NCBI GenBank assembly: GCA_907163345.1
Contig: CAJQUN010000024.1
Span: 2,790,001-2,854,000 of the forward strand
Source: Haberlea rhodopensis
Lineage: Eukaryota; Streptophyta; Magnoliopsida; Lamiales; Gesneriaceae
Direction of reading: 5' to 3'
Length of the DNA: 64,000 bases
Both the position numbers and the translations under genes were made by a program. The notes under the pieces were generated by a model. The model was not told the DNA's origin. It worked only from the letters and a program-made list of their open reading frames with translations, and ran no database searches. Positions 11,001 to 26,000 of this stretch are shown here, piece by piece; the stretch's first letter is position 1, and each line of letters begins with the position of its first letter.

Positions 11001-14000
11001 CAAATACAACAAATGATGAGAAGTGCAGGGATGGCCTTCAACCAACCAGCCCGTCCTAGTCTCCATCTTCTAATGAACAACACCAAGGGCTCTAAATCTG
11101 CAATACGAACTTCAAACGTGTTGAAGACAAACTCCATACATTAGTTATCCAGACATAAATAAGAGCTCAGTAAGATCAAATATAGGGTTCAAGGCATATT
11201 ATAGCAAACTGGTTGCCTAGAGCTTAGGTTTAATATGTTTGGCAAGGTGCTTGCATTATCAAAGTGATGCACAGTAAGGCATGGTATTCTAGAATTTAAA
11301 TGGAAGGAAAATTGCAAAAATCGTCCAATTAATTGGCAAGTTTCCGCTTTTGGTCATGTATATCGTCAAAGTTTAGTCTTAATGCACTAAGTTGGTTTTT
11401 TTTTTTACTTTTAATCCCTTTTGAAAGGAGCACTGACGTACACCACCAGGATACATCAGTAATTTCCAACCCACGTCATCAATATCCGGTGTCAAGTCAA
11501 CAATATCCGGAGTCAAGTCAACAATCTTGCTAAATAGGAATAAAAGTAAAAAAGAGCGGCCAACCTATTGCACTACGACCAAACTTTGATGATTTACAGG
11601 ACCAAACTTTGATGATTTACAGGGCCAAAAACCAAAAATAGTCAACTTGCAGAACAGTTTTGCTCATTTTCTCACTAAATGCATGAAAATATGTCTCATA
11701 CAGATTCCAATACGTACTTGACATAATAAATAACAATAAATATTTATTAGGGAACATGACCATATAATAGACTGACAATGTATCTAAACATCAATTCACA
11801 ATCTCTGTATTTAAGGTGCACGTTAAATTTTTAAAATGCACCAAGGTTCTCTTAAGGGCTTGCTTTAGCTCGCGCCAAAAGATGGGCTACGGCTCGCTTC
11901 CACTTTAGTCTAAGTGCACGTTTCAGCGCGCTTTTTATATTATAAATGTAACAATTGCACTGGCCACCACTTTTATTTTGATTATCAAAGCAATCGAGTC
12001 CAAAAACCTGGCTTAGTTTAAATATTAGACAAATGTAAGTGGATGGAAGTTGGAACTGTCAAACACGGGTCCGAAGGAAGACTGCTATAAGTTTTTAGAG
12101 CTGAAGGTCCATCTCAATATGAACATGAAAATAGCCATTAACGAAGAACAAAAAAGATCACGATTCAAGTAATACAGCTAGTAATTCAGTGACAACATGA
12201 CAGATTTATTAGCCACTTCTCATATAAAAATCATACCCTTTTATAACTAGAGGCAAAAACTCAGAATGCAAGCTGAATGAATCTGTAGCACATAAAATCT
12301 GAGTGCAACTATATGGTTACCAGCAGTCAAACAAGCAGGATCATGATAAAGAACAAACAATTTTCAATAACCTGTTATGTGCCAGAAGCATCAAGACTTT
12401 TTTAGATGATATACACCAAGAAATAGAAATTACAATAAAAATGACCTGAATATCAAGTTCTGAAAGAGCGTCATGCATACGAAGATCTGGAAGATTGATA
12501 AAGTGCTGCCAAAGGGGTGACACAATAAAGCATAAAAAATCGAAAAACAAATGATCATAAAAGATAATTGCAGAATTAAAATTTGAGTGAACCTTTTCAA
12601 ACTGTGCGTAGGTATCTCCTGGTATAATGGTCATCAGCGTTGACAATGAATTTATAGCCCCTTCTTGATCAAGGTAATTTGGGCTCATCAATCCCTTTGA
12701 ACCTAATAAGCCCTTCCAAAGCAAACGACATTAGAACAAATACCGGAAGTCAGTTATAATAAGTAAATCATTCAAGTATGTGTCTTCATTGATCAAAAAG
12801 AAAAGGTTCGTGATGGGTTTTGCATCATGACAGGATATCTCAAATCATTTGATGCTTGATGATTTGATCACCAATAACATGAAAATCAACCTTTATAGAA
12901 TGAGTAAATAAACATTGCAATAACATAAGTATATAAAAATAAGTCAACAGAAACAAATTCCAAAATGTAACTGGCAATAAACAACAAACAAAGTGGAAGG
13001 TTATAGTTTCAACTGAAAGACTAACAGTAGGGTTCTCATTAATCACATTCTGCGGTTTAAATCTACTTTTGAGAATAGTTCCCAAACCATAGGTATTCAT
13101 TATATTGTAAAGAGCAACGGAGAATGATAAATGTTCCACATCTGAATGAATTATTGAGGAATGGGTTTGGTTTTGTTTAGGAGTTTGGGGGCAGATGTTT
13201 TGAAATATACTGTATGTATGGTATTTCTCCAAAATCGAATTGTTACCACAGATGTGGAATCATGTCAAAGATTGTTAAATAAAATAACTTTCATTTTGTT
13301 AAAAACCAAAAAGGCATTTTTGGTTAAAATATAATACAATAATAGTCTATTTTGGGAAATGGTAGAAAATGTTATTTAAAAGTAATTGTTATGTTTGAAT
13401 ATGAGAAAACGAGGGAAAACATAATTTGAGGAAAGAGAATAAAGATAGCCGCTAATGTTTGTTTTTTTATTTTCGGAGAGGGAGACGGTTTCCGGAGGAA
13501 GATAACAAACAAGGAGTCAAGGACTAAAAGGGTATTGGAAAATCTGGACAGCATGCAGCATTAGTAAGAATACTCACCTTACATAAGTCGGCCACATTAG
13601 TTGTAACACGACCAATCACATCAAAACCAAACTTCTGCAAACACTTTTGCACCCTCTGGCAAAAAAATATCAGCAACATGGTTAAAAATGATTTTGCATC
13701 AGTTAATGTGAGAAAAAAATCCATCTTTTTTTACCGACAAAATCCGTGCTCAAAATCAAATCAAAATATTTTGAGCACGGATTTTTCTGGCCCAAGTGTA
13801 TCTTGTCTTTACCACTAATGCCAGTCAAGGAATATATAGAATAGAAATTGGCGCATCCTATCTGTGAAACATATGGAGTCCATTTTAATTCCGATATTGC
13901 ATGTTTTACTTCAACTACCCACCCACATCAATCCCCTTGCCAACACCCCAAGAAAATCAGAAAAATAGAACCACATGTTGCTACATTTTTTTTCAGGTAA

Positions 14001-17000
14001 AAGATAATTATATAAAATAGAATACAAGAAGTACCTGAAAAGTTACAAAACAATAATACAGAAGATAATATCCTCTCCAAACTATTAAGCTAATAAACAA
14101 GCAACTGATTCCCTACTCCAATCTGAAAACGAATAATAAAATTTAATTTTCCTTATGCTTTTATCCATATCTAGGTCATGTATTTGACTAGATCCAACAA
14201 GTTATCTCGTTTTTCCCTGGATCTCTAAAAATTCTCTTGTTCCTTTCCAGCCAAATAGTCAAAATCACAACAAGCCAGATTGTTGACTTACACTAAGTTG
14301 ATTGCCTTTCGGGTAATACAAAACAACTTATGAAGTTCAACAAAATTAAGAAATAGAGAATATACCCTCCAAACCGCATCCCTTTTTCCAGTCCCTACGA
14401 GGTATGGATGATGTGAGCAAAACAGGAGCTGCAAGCAAGCATCTGGGACAGCAGCAAATACTGCAGGCGCAATTGCAACTAAAGCTTTCACCAAAACCTC
14501 AACGGATGGAAGAAATGGAACTTGAGAATCCATCGGATTTTCTACTTCACTGGATACCAGATTATTTTACAAGAATCAGAGTCGTTAAAAATAATGCATA
14601 ACAGGGTAAAATGATACAGAAAGACACACCAAGAAATAAGCAACTCAATGGGACAAAAGTGAAAGTGAATTAATTTTTCATCAAACATCTATTAAAATAA
14701 CCAGAGGATATCAACCATTCAGCAATTTAAAGTGTACCAAAGAATAACACTCATAAAACTTGTAAAGAAAGAGGGTACACATATTAAATATTTGAATCAC
14801 AGAAGGTTCTCATGAAAATGAAACAGACTAAAATGACCTCGAGTAACAAAGGTGATATTTGCTTTGACACTTTTTCTGGAGAAACATTTTCAGAAATTTG
14901 AGATTAGTAAGTACCGAAAATTAAAGATAGTGCTTGAATGGTATGTGTTGAAATGTTGCATGACTAATAATGAAATAATACTGAATGATTATTGTTAGGA
15001 AATAGGTATAAGTATGATGGATTTGGTAAAATGATTTGACCTGTGCACTGCCACTGAAAAACATGAAAAAAAAAATTATCAAATGAGGTGTGACGAAAAT
15101 TTAAGAAAAAATAAGGTGAAATAAATGCCAGTCGGGAACGTACAATTTTTGACTTCTGAGAGAAAATATCAAGAAAGGGAAGAGAAACAAACACATGCAT
15201 GGTGTTTTTGCTGCTAGAACCTTACATTTTGACCAACTTAATACTGAACCTATACTTGTCATTGAAACGTAAAATGACAATTCTCGGCTTAAGCATCTCT
15301 TCTTTCAAACATATCCTAGCCTCGTGATAATCCCATTAAGCTTGATGCTCTGCTGTACATATATAAGCAATTGCATTCTCCGCAGCCATGCAAGCTAAAT
15401 ATGCTAAAAGTAATCAGTGGATTCATGTGAGCTTTGTAGGAAGAAACCACTCAGCATTTACTTTTTATTTGCGAGAAGACGTACTCTTTATGAATGAAAT
15501 GTTACGAGTGGCTGGGCGTGACAACAGTACTACAAAAAGATCCAGTGGTACACTAATTCCAGCACAAAGGTCTATGGGTACAGAAGAAAGGAAGAAAGGG
15601 ATGGCAAACAATTTGGAAAGATGTCATCTGAACCGTTTTGTTACACCGTAACGAGTTGATTTTCAGAGGGTCAAAGGAAGCACAAGATGATCTTTTTTAT
15701 CTAATTTTATTTAGATCTTGGTTATAGATTAGTAATAGAAGCAATACAAAATTTGGGTATTCGTTTTCGGATTGGGTCAAGGAACCAACTATTTGTCTTT
15801 CAGCTGCGTAGTCTAGGAGTTTCGTAGTTTAGGAATTTCTAGCTTTTCTGCTTTAACGGTTCAGTACCTCTGGTACTCATTTTATAATATTAAAAAAAAA
15901 AATCAGGGGATGATATTTTGATGCTATTCAATCTAATTGAAGAGTTTACTCAGTAATTGGAAATACAGTTTTCCTTTGATAGGAATCAAACTAAAAACCA
16001 AGATAAGGAAATCTAGTATTCTATCCATCTTTGTAAAGCAAGATAACTCTATCATCTACAACATATGAAGAAAAAACTACCCTCAAGAATTCTGAAACGG
16101 GGAACTCAGAGCAATTTTGCCAACCAAGGCAGAGGATTTCCCACAAAATGGGAGAATAGCAACCGCCGCTTTGCTTAACCTCAAAAATTTTAGATGCAAA
16201 ACATTTCTCTTTCAGAGAACCTTAACTAGCTTGAGTAGCACAAAATAAGTGAAAAGTAAAATATAGAAAAGAACAAAATCTTGTTATGGAGTTTCCGTTG
16301 ATATCTAGAAAGGTTATGGTGCTCTAAGGCTCCAAGATAGTAAAGATCAATCGACATTGTGGCATCTATGCAGTGAATCAATGTTTCACATTATCCTCCA
16401 GAATTAGCATGGTATGCACAACGCTTATCCTGCAGACCCACCAGCCAGGTGTTGAGTCACAATATGTATCCAACATATTATGTTTGACCAGAGGAAGACA
16501 AATGAAGCAGATATACAAGAAGATCCCTAATTGTGAGCACAACCATATAATACTATATTTGAATACATGAACGACGAGGTTCTAATCTAGAGCTTGATTA
16601 AAGAGTAAATTCAATAATCTCAAGGTAACTGTCTAGCAAATTGTGTCTGATAATGATACCACTCCTTTGCACCTAATTCTGAAGCAGACATTTAAATTTT
16701 CCAACCCCTTCCCATATTGAAGCAGATTTTTCCGAACACATAAATCCAAAATCAAATGTTAAGTATATACTAGTAATATGATAAATAACTGGTTTCCTCG
16801 TCTGGCTTATAGGACCTTGATACATTTTTTCATTTTATAAAAGTACATTTCTTGCAGCAAACGCATAAATGGTTCTTTTTGTCAGCACAAAATCAATTAG
16901 AAACTAATTTCCAATTGACATCAAATCAATATTACACCATTCATTTAAGTAATCATTTCGTATGTTGCATGCTTTTTGCCCTCACTAAGCAATGATAAGT

Positions 17001-20000
17001 ACACGCGCAAGAGAAGTAACATCGGAAACACCACAAGTCTCAAACTTCCTAGTATAGGCTTTAATAGCCCAACCATGTGTTTGAAAACAATTCTCCTCTA
17101 CCTTTTCCCTTAAGTACATAAACACTGTGCTAGTTAGTTTTCTATTCACCAAAAAAACATAAAAAATTATTGATGACAGTGGAACCAAGGAGCAATAGTT
17201 ATTTTGTGAGGATCTAAGGTAGTTGAAGTTACAAGCTCCAAGACCATCACTTTAGAACATTTACTTGGATTTAATAATAATCTCTTTAGTGCAAAGATGA
17301 GCATCTACAAGCCAAAACCATTTAAAAAAAAACAATAACAGCAATAAATGCCCAGCTTTCATTGAAACCAAAAGCATACATCAGTGAATGTTGGTTTTCA
17401 TTACAGTTATCGTATAAATATTAAATTTTCCAGTTCTCAGAAATATCAAGTACTCTATCCTGGTGAAAAAAAGAAAGCACAAGTAGTCAAAGAGGGTAAA
17501 AGGAGAGCGAAAGACAGTTGAATTTCACCTAATCCTTAGAAGTGTAGCTTTTTCTTCCACAACAGAGAGATAACTCGAGAATTCGACCACAATAGCGTCA
17601 GCCAACAGAGGAGAAACAGCAAGAATGTTTTTCGTAGTATCATGGGCTGCTTTCCTTATAATCCAAGTAGGATGGGATAGCAAAAACAACATTAACTGAA
17701 GCATAATGATTATCAGTTAATAACCAAGTGACATCAAAACTTAAAAGTGAAAACCGTTGTACTAATCACCTGAAGGAATCCTTTTGTCGGAAAAATCTCC
17801 AACAGTCTGCAGCACAAAAAATAGAAGGAAAGTGAACAATCAGATCTGAAAAATTGTCATATTATTGTATGAATTTATTAACACTTCCACCTCTCACATC
17901 TACAGAAACTCTTTAACATTTCGAGGGCAAAACATTCAACCATGCAGTGTAAGCGTAAGTTGTTGCTTGACAGTGAAAGAAGCACAAGCATCAAGAGTGT
18001 TACTATACGAAAAACTAATTTTTTTTAAACGGCGGCACTGAATGATAAACATGTATAGTGGGACTCAGTCAAAACCTTCCTAGTACGAACAATGAATCAC
18101 TGTTGGACAATACAATACAAATAATACACAAGTTAAGCTAAAATTTAGAGACGGGATCATACTTCTTGCTGATGCTTCAGATAATCCTCTGATTATTGAG
18201 CCGTCCGAGTATCTCCGGATAATTTTCATTAAACAATTCCGAGGAATACTAGAGCATCTTGTTCAAATCAGTGTCAAAAGAGTCGTTCCTCTCCAAATCT
18301 ACTTTGAGCTTTTGAATTTCCTCAACTCAAGGCTTCTTCCTCCTCGTTGTTTAAAAGTTTTTCAGGAATATATCTTAATTTTTCGTTGAGGAGCTAGCTA
18401 AGTTAGCTTTTTATGAGATGATGTAATCGAGCTGGATACATAGAGCATTTGGGACAATATAATATTGACTTCACTAGATTGATTTTTCTCACTAGATTTC
18501 CCCAAGAATACTTCAGTAACTCCTACAGTGACAACTGGCATATCCGAGTTTTACAGGTTTAGACTAATTGCTCTTATCCTTCTTTGAATTATTGATGCAT
18601 GTGTCACTACCACTTAAGGGCCCACAACACCTGTTTGGGTTTGATGCTGAAGATATAATTTGCTCATTAATCCATTCCAAAGAAATAATCTGGGTCCTCT
18701 CAACAGTAGGCCCTGCTTTCTTCTGCTGATTTTGAAGAAAATGAGGAGACTTACACCGCAGCCTATAGGGCTTTGAATGTTTTGGGCCTCTAGCCCAGAT
18801 AAAGACTCGTTGTAAAAAATATATCAGTTGCTCCAAGATGAGAAATTATCTATTCTCAAAAAGAGTATGAAAAGTTCATCTAATTTGGTCCTTACCTCAA
18901 GAATGATAATTCTTCCGGTACTGGTGAAGCCAGTGCTTCTTTTGATAGACCACGAGTAATAGATTCAAAGGCCTTGTCCAAAATGAGTAATAAATCACAG
19001 CTTACTTCTAAAAAATCTTCCACTTGTTGCTTCAGGTGATATCTCTTCAAAGAAAGAACTCATGTGTCCTATATGATTAAAAAAACTTTAAAATTAAACA
19101 AGTACTCAATTTTCTACTTCTATTCATATCTTAAGCATTAGTAATCTCTTGAGTTCATGAACTGTAGCACCTCCAATTTTCATTGTCCAATGGCAACAGT
19201 GCACACAGGTCTCAACGAAATGGTGTAACCAAAAAAAGGCATCAGCGTCTTCCAGATGTAGCTTAAAACCCTTATGATTCACATGCGAGTTCCAAATTAC
19301 CTCTCCTCTGATGCTGTTCTTTTGTGCATGTCACTTAATAAATTGAGTGCAATCTTCTGAACTTCATGAAGATATTCCTTTGTCATGTTTGTTTTTGCAC
19401 TAACTCCTAGTGTCTTCGGGAGTGTCCATTTTGCTAAAGATAACGTCCTAGTCTTGAGGTATTCCCCTACTCTATCAAGTATATATTTGTTAGATATTCT
19501 CCTATTTAAAGGGATACCATTGGACATTGGCAAGATCCCTAGTCGCATCCGTACTTTACCTTCGCCGATGTATCTTCCTTCGAGTCTTCTGCCTATTTTA
19601 ATTTCATTGAGATGGATCAATAGGATGACTTTGTTTCATTCCTCAAACTATTGGTTTTTCTATCACAATATCGGAACCATCACTTGTGTATCGCCAAAAG
19701 GAATGAACGGACTCTACCTCCCTAACCATAACAATAACAAGTTCTTAAATACAGATCAGACCATCACCAGCATGCTTCGATTTGGATGTACCTACTACCA
19801 TTCAGAAAGGTAAGTGCAACAACATTACTTACCCTTTATTAATTTTTTCTCTTATGACATTTCTCCGAATTTTCATCAATTGGCCATTTTCTTGTTTAGT
19901 GCTTTCTATTCATAGGTCCCACCAAGAGTCAATGGCCCATCAAGAATTTGTGTATTTGCGCTTTGAGTAAACTTGGTAACTTACCATAGTAAAAAGAAAA

Positions 20001-23000
20001 GCGTCGTTCCAAGGTTGATCAAAACCATAGAACTATGGGCTGAAATCGGTCTAGAATGTGCAATTCCCTTGTGTGTGCACTGCGACAATCAGGAGCCTAT
20101 CTATCTTGCTAGTAACCATGTATTCAGTGGGTGAACCAAACATATAAAAATAGCCACTTTTACCCTGGCATTGGAATAAAAAAGATTCACTCCCTTCACA
20201 TCTTTAGAACAGATTGTTGCTAAAAACGCATTTGGAGCGGGCTTACTCATATGCTAAAACAGAAATTTAAATCGTAATGTTAGTAGTGGGCTCCAAATCC
20301 TGGATATTTGAAAGCCCTCTGACATTTCAATTGTATTTAGGAGAGATAACCTGACTCTTTTATCATTTACATTTCTTTTGCAACAAAGTTCTCTTCAATA
20401 GAACACTCAGACAGAGTACCAAAATCTAATTTAAATAGGAATGGGAACTGTATCAGTTCTAATTCAACAAAGAACAACCATTTCTTCTTTAGCATATCGC
20501 GTCTCAATATAATCAAAGATGGTTCAAAGCACACCTTTGAGGATAATCAACAAGAAGAACCTCGATAAGGTCAACGCAGGTCAATAAATCATCAGCTGGT
20601 AATTTTGAAGCCTGTCAAATCACAAGAGAGGATAAACTCGAAGGTTCTATAAAAAGGTGGAAAATAAAATAAACATATAAAATCACTTTTATTATCATTT
20701 TTCCTCAGCTGTCGACGATGAGTATCAAGATTTAAACTTTTCTCAGACATTAGCTTTACTAAGTTAAGTGATTTGGACAATGGGATTCTTACATCTGAAT
20801 TCGGAGAGGACGAGGTAAAAAAGGCGGTGTGGTGTCGTGAGAGCTCCAAAAGTCCGGGTCCTGATGGATTCAACTTCAGGTTTATCAAAGAGTTCTGGCA
20901 TGTCGTCAAGGACGATTTCATGAGGTTCTTATCTGAATTCCATAGGAACGGCAAGATTGTTAAGGGGGGCAACCCTTCTTTTATCGTCTTGGTGCCTAAA
21001 TCGGGAAACCTGTCAAGATTGGAGAGTATCGACCGATATCCCTAATTGGTTGCGTTTATAAAGTGTTGGCAAACCTCCTGGCAAATAGGTTAAGCAAGGT
21101 ACTGGATAGGATGATATCTGCCACCCAAACAGCCTTTGTGGGGAAGAGACATATACTGGATGGTGTTATTATTATAAATGAGATGCTAGACGAGTGGAAG
21201 CGGACCAAAGGGACAGGTATACTCTTCAAGGTGGATTTTGAGAAAGCCTACGATTCAGTCCGATGGGGTTTCCTTGACGAGGTTATGCAGTTAATGAAGT
21301 TCTCAGACAAATGGAGGACTTGGATTATGGAATGTGTTACCAGTGCGAAAGCTTCTGTTCTTATTAATGGGAGCCCTTCATCGGAATTTGAACTGAAGCG
21401 GGGACTGAGGCAAGGGGATCCTTTATCCCCTTTTCTGTTTATCTTAGTGCCCGAGGCGCTGTCCAAATTGGTAGACAAGGCAGTGGCGACTACTGCCTGG
21501 GATGAGTGCAAAGTGGGCAGGAACCACATACCGATTTCCCATCTTCAGTACGCTGATGACACGGTTCTGTCTGGAGAGGCCACGATGGAAAATGTAAGAA
21601 CCTTCAATGGTGTGCTGCGACTATTTGAATTGATATCGGGTTTGAAGATTAATTTCATTAATATATTTGTATTTGCCCGATCAAAAAAAAAAATTCATTA
21701 AGAGCAGTATAATCGGCATTAATGTAGATCCGGTCCAACTGGATGCTATGGCGGGTGTGCTGAATTGTAAAGTGGGGATCGTGCCTTTTAAGTATCTGGG
21801 TATCCCGATGGGATTAAATCCGAGGAAATGTGCGTCTTGGGAACCGATCTTGGAGAAAATTCGGAAACGATTGGCGGCCTGGGATGATAAAAGCCTGTCC
21901 TTTGGGGGCCGGATGGTTCTACTGAATGCCGTGATGTCTTCGATACCGGTCTATTTCTTCACCCTGTTCCCCGCCCCAAGAGCCATCCTTTCCAAATTTC
22001 GATCAATTCAATCAGCTTTCTTGTGGGGGGGTGGGGAAACTTGTCGGAAAGTGGCCTGGGTCAAATGGGAGGTGGTTTGCAAGTCTAAGCAAATGGAGGG
22101 TTTGGGGGTTCGCAACCTGGATTTTTTTAATAAAGCTTTATTAGGAAAATGGGGGTGGGATATTATTAAGGGGGGGAATTCTTTGTGGTTGCAGGTTTTG
22201 TCTTCTAAATATGGTAATCTTAACTGCCGAGAGATTGTGTCAGGGAGAGGGGGGGTGAGGGGTATGCAGTCGGTGTGGTGGAGAGATCTTATAAAGCATA
22301 CTTTCTTGGATCATTCGGGGTGGTTTTTAGGAGGGGCTGTTTCGAAGAGTAGGGAATGGGCTTGGGACGAATATCTGGATGGGGGGGTAAGTTTGGAAGA
22401 AAAGTTTCCAAGATTAGCATCGATTGCGCGGGATAAAGACATCTTAGTAGGAATATGGGGGGTGGGTGGATGGAATATGGATTTGGAGCTGGGATTGGAG
22501 ACGGGATTTATTCGACTGGGAGATGGATGTTTTTGTTTTGTTACTCAATTTTATTGACAGGTCAGCTTTGGACCAAGATAAGGAAGACACCTGGGAGTGG
22601 CGCCTTGAAGATAACAATTGCTACTCTGTTCGATCGGCATATGGAACCTTTGTAGAGGATGAAGTTCTTGATGACGAATCTCTGATGATTTATGATGACA
22701 TCTGGAAGACTTTGGCTCCGAAAAAGGTTGGAGCCTTCGCTTGGCGGGTACTTAAAGAGAATTCCGACCAAGGATAACTTACGGAAACGTAATGTTCTCC
22801 GAGGCCCGATCCCAGATCTGTGCGATCTATGTCAACAAGTGGAGGAGACTACAGCTCATCTTTTGTTTAGGTGCTCGGATTCCTACGCGTTATGGATGAA
22901 ATGTTACAAGTGGTTGGGAGTCACTCTCGTAATTCCTGGCATTCCGGTTTTTCAATTGGTGCAGCACAAAGGGCTTTGGGGGGAAAAAAGAGGAAGAAAG

Positions 23001-26000
23001 GGTTGGTTAACTATATGGTTCGCGATAATATGAACCATATGGTTGAATGAACCTAGGGTTTGTTTATTAGCATCTTGATTTTTATCTTCGCGTTTTAGAA
23101 GTCTTTTTGTAAACTTTCGTAGTATCTCTGTACTCTTTTATATACTATGTCTTTTTCCGACCAAAAAAAAAAACTTTTTGAGTATGTGGAATGCTGTTAA
23201 CCAATTTCCAACCAAATTGTTTTAAGACACGGTCATTAACTCCTCACATAATTCAATTCGTTTTGTATCACCATAATCTTATTACTTTCAAAAAGTTACG
23301 AGGGGAGAGATTTATAGTACTAATCCGTGGCTATAAGTTATCTTAGAAAGAATAAAAGAAGTCGAATATTTACCAGGGAAATTGGAATAACTGAAGGTTC
23401 ATTCTGTAATATCAACTGCCAAATCTTCTCCTTGGATACAATTTCCTCTAGAAAAATGGTAGAAATGAGAAACAATAGATAATGGGAACGATTAGGGTCC
23501 TTGTGGTGGAAGTATGTATATCATAAAATAACTTAATTCAAAGTAAACTGAGTTGGTTAGTTCATGCAAATAAGTGAAACTGGCTAACCTGCTTTTACAT
23601 CAACAGCAGCAATTTTCACCACACAGAACAATGCATAAATACCCTCCAATCTCTGCACAGGTTTGGTAAAACCAGTTTTAACAAGTTGGAGAAGAGGCGG
23701 CAATAACTCTGTCATCTGGAGAATGCATCATAAGCTTTGACGTTAGTATAACAAATATTTAAAACAGCCACGAGCAATAAAACAGATCAAAATTCGTGTA
23801 TAATCTAACCTGAATAACTGCATCAGCATTTTTGCAAATTATTCGCAGACAGCGAATTTGACCCCTTCTCAGGGCTTCCTTCTCCTTTAGCCCATTAACT
23901 ATGAAGGTGACTAGATCTTGGGAAATGGCGTCTGCAGATTTTACAGCCCAAGCTGCTAAACAAGTCAAAGTTGATAGTTTCACCTCTTCATTTCCTGGAA
24001 TTACATTTAATTAATAAGATTAATAAACATCAATATTACATTGACATCAATATTACATTGAAAGGGTGAGATCATAATGGAAACAAATTTAAGCAAATGT
24101 ATATCACTAACCTTATACATGCATATGTACATATGTACTTTTTTTGTATATATGCACATTTGGCAAACAAAAATGTCAATACCGAAGCATGTATGCAAGC
24201 AATATTACTATTCATATGTAGAATATGCACATATAGGGAAATTTGAAGTCAACAACCTACCCTCATCTTTGTAACAGGACAACAGAAATCCGCATATAGT
24301 TGGTGACAAGCTATTGAGATATTTTCCTTCCGGAGCATGAGAAATTTCCTGCAGCGCATTAATCATGCTAACTCTCTGGTATGGAAATGTAAGCCTGCCT
24401 TCAGAACCTGTTTATGTCACTAAAGCTGTGAGAATATAACACCCAAACTTGAGCAACTGGTTAGCTGTAAACTGAAGGAGCCCTTGCCAACAGTCTTGCT
24501 ATTAACTGAATTTGGAAAAGGTAAATACAAATAAACTAACCTCCCATTACCAACTTGACAGCATTAAACAGTGCTTCTACAGAATCAGGACTGCTTGATT
24601 TTTGACTCAAGCTCCTAACTATCGCTAAAGCATAAAATCTTCTTCCTTCATCTGCATGCCTTGCCTGGGTTAATACTACTGAGAGAATTTCCACAGTGTA
24701 TTTACTAAGGTCAAGGTTGATAGATTTCAAAAGAACTCCAATTGATTCTATAACAAGCTCTGGATTCCGTTTCAACATCTTGACAGATGATGGAAGTATT
24801 GAGTTCTTAAAATCTTCATGTGATAAACGAGAAAATAATGGCAGAAATGCTTCACTGAGGCCTATCGATGGCTTTTCCCTTGCATTTAGAACTGCTTTAA
24901 CATATATATCAAGAAATATTTCCTGTAAAACAAAAGGAAACAATAAATATAGATGAAACCCCACTATCTAGGGAATCACCAGATTGTTTTCACTAACATG
25001 GATATTATAAATGAAAAAGGTAAACTTCACCTTTTGTTCATCAAATGAAGCAGGATTTGAATTTGAAAAATCAAGCATTAAATATATTAACCCTGCACTG
25101 TCTTTGTATGAGATTCTTGTATCTCTTAATCCCTCTATGTATGTTTTGTATATGTCCGGTGACTGAAACAATAAAGGCAATTGCACAATGAAACTGCAAA
25201 AGAATCACCCTCCAGAAAAATGGTAAAAAGTTATTCATGGCAAAAGAAGGAATGAGACCTTAGAGAACAAATGGAAAAGGGCTCTCTTGCATGCCCTTTT
25301 CACACAAAATGATCCTTGCAAGACGATGTTAAGCACCGATGCCTGGGCTTGGGCAATTCTGCACAATGCGTTGTTCGATAAAGTAGCAAAGTGACTATAA
25401 TTTAAGAGGAGACAAGACCACTTTAAAAGCCTGTAGCCTCCTGTGATTGATTGGAACTTTGACTGCCTTTCCATGGCTTGTACAAGGGTTGCAGCAAAAC
25501 TTTTCATAAATGGAGCTTCACTTATAGCTTTAATAATAACTTCATCCACAGCTTTCCTTGATCCATGGTCATCATATATTGATAGCGTTTGAAAAAGTAA
25601 ATCAACCAGTAGGGACACAAATTCGATAGTCATCTGAAAAGAATCTGAAGAATTGTATGTCAGAAGTATTTATCCTTTGTATATAGATTTGGCAAACACC
25701 TTCAAACATCAATGTTCAGGAGAATTAAACAACTGTTGGGGATAGAAATGTCAAATACGTTGTTCATTTATTCATGAATTTGCCACTCCAAAAATAAAAA
25801 GATGATAGAGTCTATGCTTCTCTGCGTCTTGATTATATCTGCACGTTTTAAGTTTTAATGGGAAGAACTTGAATATATAAATAAGGGATATTGACCTGCT
25901 CTGGCATGTTTTTTTTTTTTTTGGATAACCCACTTATTTGCGAGAGTGGCAACAGCCAACTGGCAGCACTTCCAATATATACAGCACCCCATCATACTTA

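Noticed and set aside
11812..11945. Possible SINE shared with 28,195-28,340
   Set aside because: Only short words (gtgcac, aagggct) are common; no A/B box or defined ends.
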